Source of the DNA: Mastigocoleus testarum BC008
Lineage (GTDB): Bacteria > Cyanobacteriota > Cyanobacteriia > Cyanobacteriales > Nostocaceae
Reading direction: 5' to 3'
NCBI RefSeq assembly: GCF_001456025.1
Contig: NZ_LMTZ01000085.1
Coordinates: 67,566-131,565 of the forward strand
Length of the DNA: 64,000 nucleotides
Shown: positions 9,238-18,349 of the stretch, in pieces
Numbering within the stretch: position 1 is the stretch's first letter
How the letters are laid out: each line of letters opens with the position of its first letter
Made by a program: the position numbers and the translations under genes
The notes under the pieces: generated by a model
Told to the model about the DNA's origin: nothing
The model's database searches: none
The model's input: the letters and a program-made list of their open reading frames with translations, nothing else

Positions 9238-10587
9238 ATGAGTAATTATTTAGCGATCGCAGCCGTCACTGCAACTTTACAAAAAATATTACAAGATGCT
9301 CTTCAATTAGAAATGCCCGGTGCAAGGGTAACAACAGTAAAACCTGAATCCAACAGCAGCAATATACCAGAATTCGGAGTCAATATTTATTTGTATCAAG
9401 TAATTCCTAATCGAGCTTGGCGGAACGCAGATTTACGTACTCGTCGCCCCAAAGGAGACTTAATTAAACACGCTCAAGCAGGATTAGATTTATATTACAT
9501 TATGACTTTTTACGGTAATGAGGTAGAGTTTGAACCCCAATGTCTGTTAGGTAGTACCGTACGTACGATTATCGATAATCCGATTTTATCGCCCCAGATG
9601 ATTCAAGAAACCCTAAGTCAATCCTTTAGCAATCGACTTAATTCTCGTCTGGATAAACGGGTGGAACAAGTAACGGTAGTTCCCAGTAATATGAATACAG
9701 AAGAATTATCAAAAATTTGGTCAGTATTCTTTCAGTCACCCTATGTACTATCTTTTGCTTGTCAGGCTAGTACTATTTTAATCGCAGGTGACAAACCAAG
9801 TGCTAGAGCCTTACCGGTAAAACGTGTTGATTTTTATACTACAGCTAATCAACCAATAATCTCACAGATAATTTCAGACGGAGAAAATAATCAGCCAGTT
9901 AGCTTTGCCAGTAAATTAACAATTCAAGGACAGCAATTGGCTCCTGATATTGATGAGGAAGAATTACCAGAGTTAGATCGGAGAACTAATAGACGCAAAA
10001 GACCATTAGCGAGAATACAACCGCAAGTAAAAATTGGCAAGGCCAGACTTACCCCACAAAACATCACAGAAAATGAAATCGATTTAGATTTAGCATCCCT
10101 AACGGTAGAGGAAAAAAGTTTACTACTTGCTGGGGTACAAAGTTTACAAATAGTTTATTCAATGGCACCTAAACTAACATTAATCGAGCCCGAGCGGGTA
10201 ATTGTATCCAATGCAATTCCTTTTATCTTGTGTCCGACTATAACAACGGAAGTAACCATCGAAGAGTTAGAAGATGATGGAGATGATTTATACTCGGGTA
10301 AGCTCAATGTAGAAGTAGATGTCACAGTTAATTCGCAACAACGGGTGTTCTTATTTTTAAATGAAAAGTCTTTTGCCGATCCCGCATCATATATATTTGT
10401 TGCAGTTTTCGAGGATTACAACGTGAATTGTAATTTGCTTAAATTCCCCATTCGTGACGTTAAAGGGGGAGAATATCTGGTGCGGGTACAAATAGATGGT
10501 GCTGAAAGTTCTTTGGATACGGATGCGAACGAGCAGTTTATTGGTCCTAGTGTCAATATTGGATCGGTTGTTGGGGCTTCTAGGTAA
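9238..10587 (+). CDS. eCIS tail-terminator-like protein (DUF4255/Pvc16 N-terminal domain)
   Basis: 449 residues. The first ~190 match the DUF4255 (Pvc16_N) pattern: an N-terminal helix with LQKILQDALQ, then VNIYLYQVIPNRAWRNADLR, a basic loop RRPKGDL and LDLYYIMTFYG, ending with VFFQSPYVLSFACQASTI. In known contractile injection systems such as Afp/PVC this protein caps the tail tube and sheath and so sets tail length. The C-terminal ~230 residues add two beta-rich, Ig/IPT-like segments not needed in minimal homologues. It is the first gene of the island and the only structural eCIS protein in the window. Domain call is strong; participation in a working particle depends on core genes elsewhere. 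Confidence 0.85.
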   Translation: MSNYLAIAAVTATLQKILQDALQLEMPGARVTTVKPESNSSNIPEFGVNIYLYQVIPNRAWRNADLRTRRPKGDLIKHAQAGLDLYYIMTFYGNEVEFEPQCLLGSTVRTIIDNPILSPQMIQETLSQSFSNRLNSRLDKRVEQVTVVPSNMNTEELSKIWSVFFQSPYVLSFACQASTILIAGDKPSARALPVKRVDFYTTANQPIISQIISDGENNQPVSFASKLTIQGQQLAPDIDEEELPELDRRTNRRKRPLARIQPQVKIGKARLTPQNITENEIDLDLASLTVEEKSLLLAGVQSLQIVYSMAPKLTLIEPERVIVSNAIPFILCPTITTEVTIEELEDDGDDLYSGKLNVEVDVTVNSQQRVFLFLNEKSFADPASYIFVAVFEDYNVNCNLLKFPIRDVKGGEYLVRVQIDGAESSLDTDANEQFIGPSVNIGSVVGASR

Positions 10588-10673
10588 GAGAAAATAAAAT
10601 TTTCTAATTTAAAAAGCTGGCGAACAAATTATTAAGGAAACTGCAAACAAGGAGTCTTTAAACAATATTTACA

Positions 10674-11641
10674 CTTACTTGCAAGCAACTTTACGCTTAG
10701 TAGCGAAGAAATTACTGTATCTTAGAAAAGATATTTATTCTCTTGGAGTAAAAAAGTGGGTGGAGAATTCGTCAGACGAAAGTCTTCTGGATGGGGAAAA
10801 CAAGCGTCTGTGAAATCTTCCACTGCTAAACAACAAAATTGGTGGGAACCAGAGCCAAAGAAAAAAGCAACGGATAAAGAGAAATGGTTGGAGAAAAAAC
10901 GAAATTATAAACCCCAACCAGTAATTCCCTATGCTTATCTCCAAGAACAACAAGTAAGCCAAAACTCAGAAGAAAGTTCGCCGATTCAAGAACAAGAACC
11001 AAACATAAGCCTCAAGTCTGATGAATCTGCGATCGCATCTAAGGAAGAGACAGAAGAAAAAGTTAATCTAAAATCTGAGTCGGAAACAGTTTCACAGGAT
11101 TTAGACTCAGAAGATAGTCAAGAAGAATTAGATAAAAAATCAATTCAAACCAAATTAACAGTAGGGAAACCAGGGGACAAATACGAGGTTCAAGCAGACG
11201 CAACAGCAGCTTCTATAATGGCGATGTCTGATGAAACTCTACAACGCCAAATGTCGGATGAGACAGAACAAAGTCAAGGGAAAGACCTCACCCCTAACCC
11301 TTCTCCACTTTTGGAAAGGGGAGAAGAACAAGAACTAGGAATACAAAGAAAAGCAAAGGGTGAGAATAGTAAAGTTGCTCCCAGTTTAGAAAGTCGGTTG
11401 GAAAGTTCAAAGGGTGGAGGTAGCTCTTTACCTTCAAATGTAAGTGGTTTCATGGAACCAAGATTCGGGGCAGATTTTAGTGATGTGCGAGTGCATACTG
11501 ACTCCAGGGCGATACAGATGAATAAGGAGTTAGGAGCCCAAGCCTTTACCCATGGTAACGATATTTACTACTCTGGAGGTAAATCTCCAGGAAATGATGA
11601 ACTAACTGCTCACGAGTTAACCCACACGATTCAGCAAAGGG
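10674..11641 (+). repeat. Duplicated 5' module of the effector genes, copy 1
   Basis: About 970 bp that recur at 20458-21425 with high identity. The block includes ~80 bp of upstream DNA with the same leader (AATTACTGTATCTTAGAAAA) and ribosome-binding region, the GTG start, and codons 1 to ~292. Identity stops just after the HExxH motif. Confidence 0.85.
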
Positions 11642-14600
11642 GTGGAAAGCAGCTTAAACCCAAGTTAATTAATAAAAAACAGAATAAGGAAAATAAAATT
11701 CAACCATCTGCTGTTGGGGTAATCCAAAGGAAAGAAGTTTCTCCAAGTCAAGCAGCATCAACAACTTCACCAACACAAGTACAACCCGAATCAAAGGGTA
11801 GAGAACACCACAAGACAGCACAAAACAAAAGTGCTCATCAGACAGCACCATCTCAAACTTCCCAAGATCGTCCCCCAGCAGGAAAAACTTCCGTTTCCAA
11901 GAATAAACCAGGTAAACCAGCAAAAACACCTAAGGTACAAGGTGGGGAAGGAGTAAATATTCCAGCCAAGAATATAAGCGATCCAACTGGAAAAGTTACT
12001 CAAAAACCAAACAAACAGTCTTCCCAAAAAGGAGCGCAAAGTAATGGTGTTGCTTCACCAAATAATGACCCAGATTTTCAAGCAGTTGTTAACAAAGCGT
12101 CCCAAGTAGCTTCTGGAGAAAAACAACATCAAAGCGCCGATAAAAAAGCAAAAGATGCTCAAAATGCAGCCCAAAGTCCAGCAAACGAGGTAGAAAGTAG
12201 AGCACAAGGGAAGCAAGTGGGTGAGATGGAAAATGCTCCCACTCCTGGTTTTAATCCTGCTGCTTTCAAAGCTCAATTAATGGAGCGGATTCAACAAGAA
12301 ACTCCCCAAACTCTAGAGCAAGCAGATCAATTCAAACAAAGAAATCATCTCGGTGGTGTTAAAAACGAGATGGAAAGTCAAGTTAAACAAGAACAACAAG
12401 CATCTCAAACACCATTAGAACAAAAAGCTAAGGAAGCTCCAGATCCAAGTGGTATCAAACCAAAATCCATAACTCCTTTACCTCCGACTCAGACCGGAGC
12501 AGCAACAGATAATATTGGCGCTCAAAAAGCAGTACCCAAACCCAAGACAGCAAGTGAAGTAGAACTACCCCTCAAAGCAACTACCGAAAGCATCGACCGA
12601 GAAATGGCTGATGCTCATGTTACCGAACCACAGTTAGCTAATTCTAACGAACCCCAATTCCAAGCTGCTTTGTCAGCCAAGAAACAAGCTAGTGCAAATG
12701 CAGATATCGCTCCAACCGAATATCGTCAGTTCGAGCAAAACCAATTAAGCCAAGCCCAAACAGAAGCTGCACTAACTGCTCAACAACAATTGCAAGGGAT
12801 GCATGGTTCCCGGTCTCAATTGTTATCTCAAGTTGTGGGTCAGCAAGTCCAAACCAAAGGTAAGGATGAGCAACAAAGGGCTAAAGTTGCATCTGAGATT
12901 CAGAAGATTTATCACCAAAGTAAAACTAAAGTTGAAACTACACTTAGCAGTTTAGATTCCAGGGTTCAACAAGTCTTCGATGGTGGTGCAGCACAAGCCA
13001 AACATAGCTTTGAGAATTATGTTGACCAACGGATGAAGGCTTACAAGCAAGAGCGTTACAGTGGTGTAGTTGGTAAGGGACGTTGGCTTAAAGATAAACT
13101 TCTAGGTTTACCACCGGTTGTAAATAGTTTTTATCAACAGGGACGAAGGCTTTATCTCCAACAAATGGACGGGGTTTTAGACCGCATCGTTAATATTATT
13201 GCAACTGGTTTAAGTAATGCAAAAGCCCATATTGCCAATGGTCGCAAAACAATTCAACAATATTTAGCAGGATTACCCCAAAATCTCAGAGCTTTGGGTC
13301 ATCAAGCAGCAACAGATATTCAAACTCAATTTGATGAGTTGGAACAAAGCGTTGATAGCAAAAAAGATTTACTCGTTGATACTCTTGCAAATAAATACAA
13401 CCAAAATCTTCAAGCAATTGATAGTCGCATTGACCAACTAAAAGCTGCAAACCAAGGTTTAGTTAATAAAGCTTTCAGTGCAATTACCCAAGTCATCAGC
13501 ACCATTAACAATATCAAACAAATGCTCTTGGGTGTGTTGGGTCGAGCCAATGGTGTAATTGGTAATATCCTCAAAGATCCAGTGAAATTCCTGGGTAATT
13601 TAATAACTGGTATCAAACAAGGATTCCAAAACTTTGCAGGTAATATTGTCACTCACCTGGAATCCGGTTTTATTAGTTGGTTGACCGGAACCATGGCTCC
13701 AATGGGAATTCAAATACCCGATAATGTTTTCAGTTTACCAGGAGTTTTCAGTTTGGTAGCCCAAGTATTGGGTTTGACATACAGTAATATTCGTCGCAAA
13801 GCAGTGAAACGGTTTGGTGAAAGAACTGTTTTAGGAATGGAATCAAGTGTTGAAATCTTCCAGATTTTACGAGAGCAAGGAGTAATGGGACTGTGGGAGC
13901 AGCTTCAAGCACAGTTTAGCGACCTCAAAGAAACGGTGATTGAAGAGATCAAAAATATGCTGGTGACCCAGGTGATAACTGCTGGGGTGAAGTGGGTTCT
14001 GAGTTTGTTAAATCCTGCATCAGCTTTTGTTAGAGCAGCAATGGCGATTTATGACATTGTGATGTTCTTTGTCAATCGTGGTAGTCAGGTTTTGGAATTA
14101 GTTAATGCTGTTGTGGATGCGGTTGGTGCGATTGCAAATGGTGCTGTTGGTGGTGCTGCGAAGTTGGTTGAGAATGCTTTAGCGAGAGCTTTACCGGTTG
14201 CGATCGGTTTCTTTGCTTCCTTGCTCGGTGTTGGTGGTTTGGCTAACAGGGTTGAGAGGATTATTGGTCGGGTTCGCTCAAGGATTGATCGGGCGATTGA
14301 TCGGATTTTGTTGAAGGCTAGTAGGTTGTTTAAGAAAACAGTGAGAGAAGGGAAAAATAAAGTAAATTCTCTATTAGAGTGGTGGAAATTAAAAAAGAAA
14401 TTTAAAGCTAAAGATAGTGAATCTCATACACTATTCTTCAGAGGTCAAGAAAGTTCTGCTGTATTAATGATAGCCAGTACACCAAAAGTATTAGATAGTT
14501 ATTTATCTGAACTTAAAGCTAATAATGAAAAACTATCAGATGATAAAGTTAAATTTGATAATAATAAAAATTTAGAATCTATTAAATTAAGTGCAAATAA

Positions 14601-15462
14601 TATTGATAAGCTTAAATCAAATAAATCTATAGGGAAAAGAGTAGGAGGAGAAATATCAAAAGAATTAGACAAAATAGCGACTAATCTTGCTAGTATTCAA
14701 ATATTAGATGAAAGTATACCACCGTCGAAGGTCAAATGGACGCAGCAAGGTGAAGATGGTAAATCTATGAAAGCTGAACCTTTAAGTTTAGATCCGGGAG
14801 GTTTACAAGGTAGTGAGCCTTATGAAGAATCATCTTTATGGAAAAAAGTATCTACAAGAAATAATGCCAAAACTACTACTTACATACGAGGTCATCTACT
14901 TAATCATCATGTCCATGGTCCGGGTTCTAAAAATAATTTAACACCCATCACAGGTGCTTTGAATAGTAAAATGGAACGGGAAGTAGAGAGCGTAGTCAAA
15001 AATAAAGTTTTGGGAGAAAAAAAAGTAGTTAGTTATGAAGTTGATGTAGATTATGGAGGGCATTCAGGTAGAGTTAATATTCCGGAAGAAGCACATTTAG
15101 CAACTTCTTTAAAATTTAAACTTTGGGAGATGAAAGTTGAATCAGGAAAAGATCCTAAGCAAGCATCAAGCTGGAAAAAAACGAATAAAATTGATATTAC
15201 TCCATCAATGAGTCATAATCTTCCTCCTGATTTAGCTGTGGGTAAATTACCTTCTGTAGACTTTGGAAATGCTTCTGTAAAGGATATCGTAACAAATATA
15301 ACCAAGGTAGAGGGTGTAGGAGAAAAAACAGCAAGAACAATTGGCGACTTACTTGAAAAAAACCGTAAAAGAAATAGAAATGATATTGATGAGAAAGAAC
15401 TAATGGATGTTCCCAGTTTAGGAAAGGTAAAACTTGATAAGATAAAAAAACTAAAATTTTAA
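10756..15462 (+). CDS. Giant eCIS-associated DUF4157 effector with C-terminal nuclease and HhH tail
   Basis: 1568 residues from a GTG at 10756, chosen because TTGGAG precedes it and the paralogue at 20541 starts identically. Residues 1-230 are charged and disordered-looking and include LTVGKPGDKYEVQAD, a motif preceding DUF4157. DUF4157 occupies ~230-293 with the zinc-protease-like HELTH (H286, H290). A long Ala/Gln coiled-coil region (~350-870) and amphipathic or hydrophobic segments (~900-1200) follow. From ~1370 YIRGHLLNHHVHGPGSKNNL resembles the His-Me-finger catalytic core of non-specific endonuclease toxins. The end, VEGVGEKTARTIGDLL (~1518-1533), is a helix-hairpin-helix DNA-binding motif. 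Likely a DNA-degrading payload of the injection system; activity is inferred. Confidence 0.8.
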   Translation: MGGEFVRRKSSGWGKQASVKSSTAKQQNWWEPEPKKKATDKEKWLEKKRNYKPQPVIPYAYLQEQQVSQNSEESSPIQEQEPNISLKSDESAIASKEETEEKVNLKSESETVSQDLDSEDSQEELDKKSIQTKLTVGKPGDKYEVQADATAASIMAMSDETLQRQMSDETEQSQGKDLTPNPSPLLERGEEQELGIQRKAKGENSKVAPSLESRLESSKGGGSSLPSNVSGFMEPRFGADFSDVRVHTDSRAIQMNKELGAQAFTHGNDIYYSGGKSPGNDELTAHELTHTIQQRGGKQLKPKLINKKQNKENKIQPSAVGVIQRKEVSPSQAASTTSPTQVQPESKGREHHKTAQNKSAHQTAPSQTSQDRPPAGKTSVSKNKPGKPAKTPKVQGGEGVNIPAKNISDPTGKVTQKPNKQSSQKGAQSNGVASPNNDPDFQAVVNKASQVASGEKQHQSADKKAKDAQNAAQSPANEVESRAQGKQVGEMENAPTPGFNPAAFKAQLMERIQQETPQTLEQADQFKQRNHLGGVKNEMESQVKQEQQASQTPLEQKAKEAPDPSGIKPKSITPLPPTQTGAATDNIGAQKAVPKPKTASEVELPLKATTESIDREMADAHVTEPQLANSNEPQFQAALSAKKQASANADIAPTEYRQFEQNQLSQAQTEAALTAQQQLQGMHGSRSQLLSQVVGQQVQTKGKDEQQRAKVASEIQKIYHQSKTKVETTLSSLDSRVQQVFDGGAAQAKHSFENYVDQRMKAYKQERYSGVVGKGRWLKDKLLGLPPVVNSFYQQGRRLYLQQMDGVLDRIVNIIATGLSNAKAHIANGRKTIQQYLAGLPQNLRALGHQAATDIQTQFDELEQSVDSKKDLLVDTLANKYNQNLQAIDSRIDQLKAANQGLVNKAFSAITQVISTINNIKQMLLGVLGRANGVIGNILKDPVKFLGNLITGIKQGFQNFAGNIVTHLESGFISWLTGTMAPMGIQIPDNVFSLPGVFSLVAQVLGLTYSNIRRKAVKRFGERTVLGMESSVEIFQILREQGVMGLWEQLQAQFSDLKETVIEEIKNMLVTQVITAGVKWVLSLLNPASAFVRAAMAIYDIVMFFVNRGSQVLELVNAVVDAVGAIANGAVGGAAKLVENALARALPVAIGFFASLLGVGGLANRVERIIGRVRSRIDRAIDRILLKASRLFKKTVREGKNKVNSLLEWWKLKKKFKAKDSESHTLFFRGQESSAVLMIASTPKVLDSYLSELKANNEKLSDDKVKFDNNKNLESIKLSANNIDKLKSNKSIGKRVGGEISKELDKIATNLASIQILDESIPPSKVKWTQQGEDGKSMKAEPLSLDPGGLQGSEPYEESSLWKKVSTRNNAKTTTYIRGHLLNHHVHGPGSKNNLTPITGALNSKMEREVESVVKNKVLGEKKVVSYEVDVDYGGHSGRVNIPEEAHLATSLKFKLWEMKVESGKDPKQASSWKKTNKIDITPSMSHNLPPDLAVGKLPSVDFGNASVKDIVTNITKVEGVGEKTARTIGDLLEKNRKRNRNDIDEKELMDVPSLGKVKLDKIKKLKF
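11286..11330 (+). repeat. Interspersed CCCCTAACCC-type repeat inside the effector gene
   Basis: ACCTCACCCCTAACCCTTCT and the following CTCCACTTTTGGAAAGGGGA(G) form the hairpin-bearing repeat common between cyanobacterial genes. Here it is in frame and encodes LTPNPSPLLERGE in a disordered part of the protein. The paralogue has it at 21070-21114. Confidence 0.7.
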
Positions 15463-15503
15463 ACTTCTAGTTAAATTAAATGTTATCCTAGGCATTAAAT
15501 TTT

Positions 15504-16016
15504 ATGAACAATAAGCAAATAACTGACAACACTGACTCTAGTCAAAGTATAAATGAAAATAATGCTCCACAGGCATTAAAGACCTTAGGAGATTTCTTAC
15601 AAGAAGATGGATGGAATCCTCAATTTATTGAAGAAAAAGAAGCTTATAAAATTAATTTTAAAAGTGAGCATGGTATTGGAATTGCCTACGCCCAAATCCT
15701 AACAGATTTAGAGCAATTTTTATTTTATGTCATGATGCCATTTAAAATACCAGAAGAATCACTCAATATAATATCTGAATTCATTACAAGGGCAAATTAT
15801 GGCTTACGAGTTGGAAATTTTGAAATGGATTATGAAGATGGAGAAGTTCGCTACAAAACATGTATAGATTTTGGTGGAGAAACTTTAACAAAAGGCTACA
15901 TTAAGAATAATGCTTATCCAGCTTTAAAAACAATGGAAAGATATATACCTGGTTTTTTGAGTGTAGTTTATGGCGGTAAAAATCCGAAAGATGCTTTAGC
16001 TGTCTTAGAGGAATAG
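15504..16016 (+). CDS. YbjN-domain protein, candidate effector chaperone or immunity protein
   Basis: 170 residues beginning 41 bp after the nuclease effector stop. After a polar N-terminal tail, residues 25-165 read as one alpha/beta domain of the YbjN type, a fold akin to type III secretion chaperones, with SLNIISEFITRANYGLRVGNFEMD and GEVRYKTCIDFGG. The same segment occurs in the protein ending at 18283 (FITRANSGMIMGNFEFD; GEIRYKTSIDVEG), so the two are paralogues. Position right behind one giant effector suggests binding to that effector, either to keep it loadable or to neutralise its nuclease. Which of these cannot be read from sequence. Confidence 0.65.
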   Translation: MNNKQITDNTDSSQSINENNAPQALKTLGDFLQEDGWNPQFIEEKEAYKINFKSEHGIGIAYAQILTDLEQFLFYVMMPFKIPEESLNIISEFITRANYGLRVGNFEMDYEDGEVRYKTCIDFGGETLTKGYIKNNAYPALKTMERYIPGFLSVVYGGKNPKDALAVLEE

Positions 16017-16380
16017 GTTTTTATTTTTAATAAAAGCTAATTATTTATTGAATCCATTTGAGATATTTCTATTTTATTAAGTTAGTCGATGGTATCACTC
16101 TAAATAATTAGTTATCTCTTACTATTTTTTTGTAAAATAATTTAATTTCAAAGTTGTTGAGGTTGTAATTAATGTTTTTTGATAATTAATCTTACATCTG
16201 TATAAAATTTTCTGAAAACTTTACCTCAACCTTCTTTAGGTGTTAGTAAATACCTTGACATAAATATAAAAGCAGTAGAAAGATTTAGAGTACATACTTA
16301 ATTTGACTTTGGAAAACCTTGATATTGATGACTAGATTTTGATGGGAACCTTAAAATGTTAAGGTCGCAAAGTTTATTCA
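16017..16380 (+). other. AT-rich intergenic spacer within the eCIS island
   Basis: 364 bp without a credible reading frame. It probably holds a promoter for the DUF1963 gene; AAATGTTAAGGTCGCAAAG lies just before its ATG but no clear Shine-Dalgarno is seen. Confidence 0.45.
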
Positions 16381-17103
16381 ATGTCACTGAAAATTCAATT
16401 CCAAATTGTCGAGAGTTCAACTGAAATTTCACAACCTACTACTAAATTTGGCGGACAACCAGTATGGTTTAATCAACCATACTGGCCATTGGATCCCGAA
16501 ACAAGGGAACAAATGGTGTTTCTTGGGCAAATTTATCTTACTCAAGAATTGTTCCCTAATAGTAATGACACGATGGTTTATATTTTCTTTAGCGGGGAAA
16601 GTGAACCACTTTATAATGAAGCCACAGCAATAGTAATTCAAACTTCGGAAAGTGTATATACAAATGATGATTCTGAAATCGAGTTTGTATCTGGATTTAC
16701 CGGTCCTGCAATATACGAATTAAATGAAGCTCGTCAGCCTGTTTATAAGGAGTACGGGGTTTTATTAGATCCTGTAGAAGACGAAAATTCGATTCCTATT
16801 GAAGAAAGATATGCAATGAATGATTTGGATTATGACACGGGATTTAGGTTTTCCAAGCCCGAACTAGCAGGAAATAAAACCGGTGGTCAACCAATATACA
16901 TAGAAGTACTAACTACTCCACCGGAAGAATTCACCTCAGAAGAATGGTTACTACTATTGCAATTAGCCCCTAAAGAAGGATATTGGAACAATTTACAACC
17001 CAATTTCTACCCCTTTCATATGGAATTAGGTGAATTCGGGATTTTAACAGTTTTTATTTCTAAAGACTATACACAAGCAAAATGCTATATTCAGCAACCA
17101 TAA
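16381..17103 (+). CDS. DUF1963 (YwqG-like) protein
   Basis: 240 residues. KFGGQPVWFNQPYWPLD near the N-terminus, MVFLGQIYL and the C-terminal YFPF-like NFYPFHMELGEFGILTVFIS reproduce the DUF1963/YwqG pattern, a beta-rich cytosolic family without an assigned catalytic function. A second GGQP (NKTGGQPIYIE, ~residue 175) marks an internal repeat typical of the family. Such proteins are often found near polymorphic toxin loci. Here it sits between two YbjN proteins and downstream of the nuclease effector, so an immunity or regulatory role is possible but unproven. Confidence 0.65.
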   Translation: MSLKIQFQIVESSTEISQPTTKFGGQPVWFNQPYWPLDPETREQMVFLGQIYLTQELFPNSNDTMVYIFFSGESEPLYNEATAIVIQTSESVYTNDDSEIEFVSGFTGPAIYELNEARQPVYKEYGVLLDPVEDENSIPIEERYAMNDLDYDTGFRFSKPELAGNKTGGQPIYIEVLTTPPEEFTSEEWLLLLQLAPKEGYWNNLQPNFYPFHMELGEFGILTVFISKDYTQAKCYIQQP

Positions 17104-17151
17104 ACAAGTGAAAGTATAATTCAGATATTTATTTTTTTGTTTATCAGCAAT

Positions 17152-18283
17152 ATGAGTAACAATGTTGAAAATTTCCCCTTTGAGCAAGAGTTAACTTTAA
17201 ACAACTCCTCCAATCCCTTAACCATTTACACAACCTCCCTATCCCTCATCAAACAAAACGATAAAATCATCGAATGTCGCCTTACACATAGCATCAGGCT
17301 GGAACTTTACCAACGTATAGAACGAGAAAAACTATTCAACCTCAAAACAGAAGTACGCGCACCCATGAATGGTGGTAACTTCCTACCCGAGCGCGACATT
17401 CAAATTGAAACTACCCTCCAACCGGATTTAATCCCATCTTTCTTTATTAGAAAAAGCTTCCACCGCACAAGAAATTGCTAATTATCTACTTCAACTTTCT
17501 CAAAAAACTCGTCAAGAAACAGAAGCAATTGAAAATCCCTTACTCAATACAGAAAGTTGGTTATGCTTAGGAGTCAAACAGCAACAACCACAAGGTTCAG
17601 TTGGTTACAATACCTTCTGGAATTATGTAAATCCTTCCACCATTAACCATCCAGAAGCCACAAGCGAACAAATTTCCAAACAAATTGTTGACTTTTTCCA
17701 ACAGTGGACTCAAGCCAATTTATCTGAAGTAACCCAAAATGTGACCAAAGAGTTTCTTGAGGAAATTAGCAACGTTTTTGGAGAATTAGTTGATGAAAAC
17801 TTCTCTAATACAGAAGAACTTATTAGTACAAAGCAATCAATTTTCAATAGGGTAGTTGACTTTTTTGAATTAGACAATTGGCAATTTGTCAAGATACCAC
17901 AAACATCAACTTTACGTTTATTATGTGGGGGTAGAAACGGACAATGGACTTGCTACGGTAAGGCTCGAGAAGAAGTGTCCCAATTTGTTTTTTATTCAGT
18001 TTGTCCTGTTAAAGTACCCTCAGATAAGAGTTTAGCAATCATAGAGTTCATCACCCGCGCCAATAGTGGGATGATTATGGGAAACTTTGAATTTGATTTT
18101 ACTAATGGAGAAATTCGCTACAAAACCAGCATTGATGTAGAAGGGGATAGACTCAGTTTTGCCTTAATTAAGCAGATGGTTTACGCTAATGTGACCATGA
18201 TGGATGAATATTTACCAGGGATTATGGCGGTAATTGAATCAAATGTGGAAGTAAGTGAAGCGATTTCACGAATTGAAGGTTAA
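17152..18283 (+). pseudogene. Two-domain protein with C-terminal YbjN domain, split by a frameshift
   Basis: The first part runs from the ATG at 17152 in frame 1 and hits a stop at 17479-17481. The second part is open in frame 2 from 17432 to the stop at 18283. Joining near 17437-17447 gives a continuous sequence (PSF then LLEKASTAQEIANYLLQ), so one extra base, most simply a T in TCTTTCTTTA, breaks a ~377-residue gene. The N-terminal domain (~130 residues, unrecognised) has ERDIQIETTLQPDLIP; the middle contains GYNTFWNYVNPSTINHP. The YbjN domain fills the last ~150 residues and is paralogous to the protein at 15504-16016. It precedes the AAA+ gene by 66 bp. If the shift is real, the YbjN domain could still be made from the GTG at 17741. 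Confidence 0.7.
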
Positions 18284-18349
18284 TTAGTGCTTACGTACTA
18301 TAAGTGGCTGATTTTTTTTCACAATAATCTTTTAGTGGGAGAATTATAA

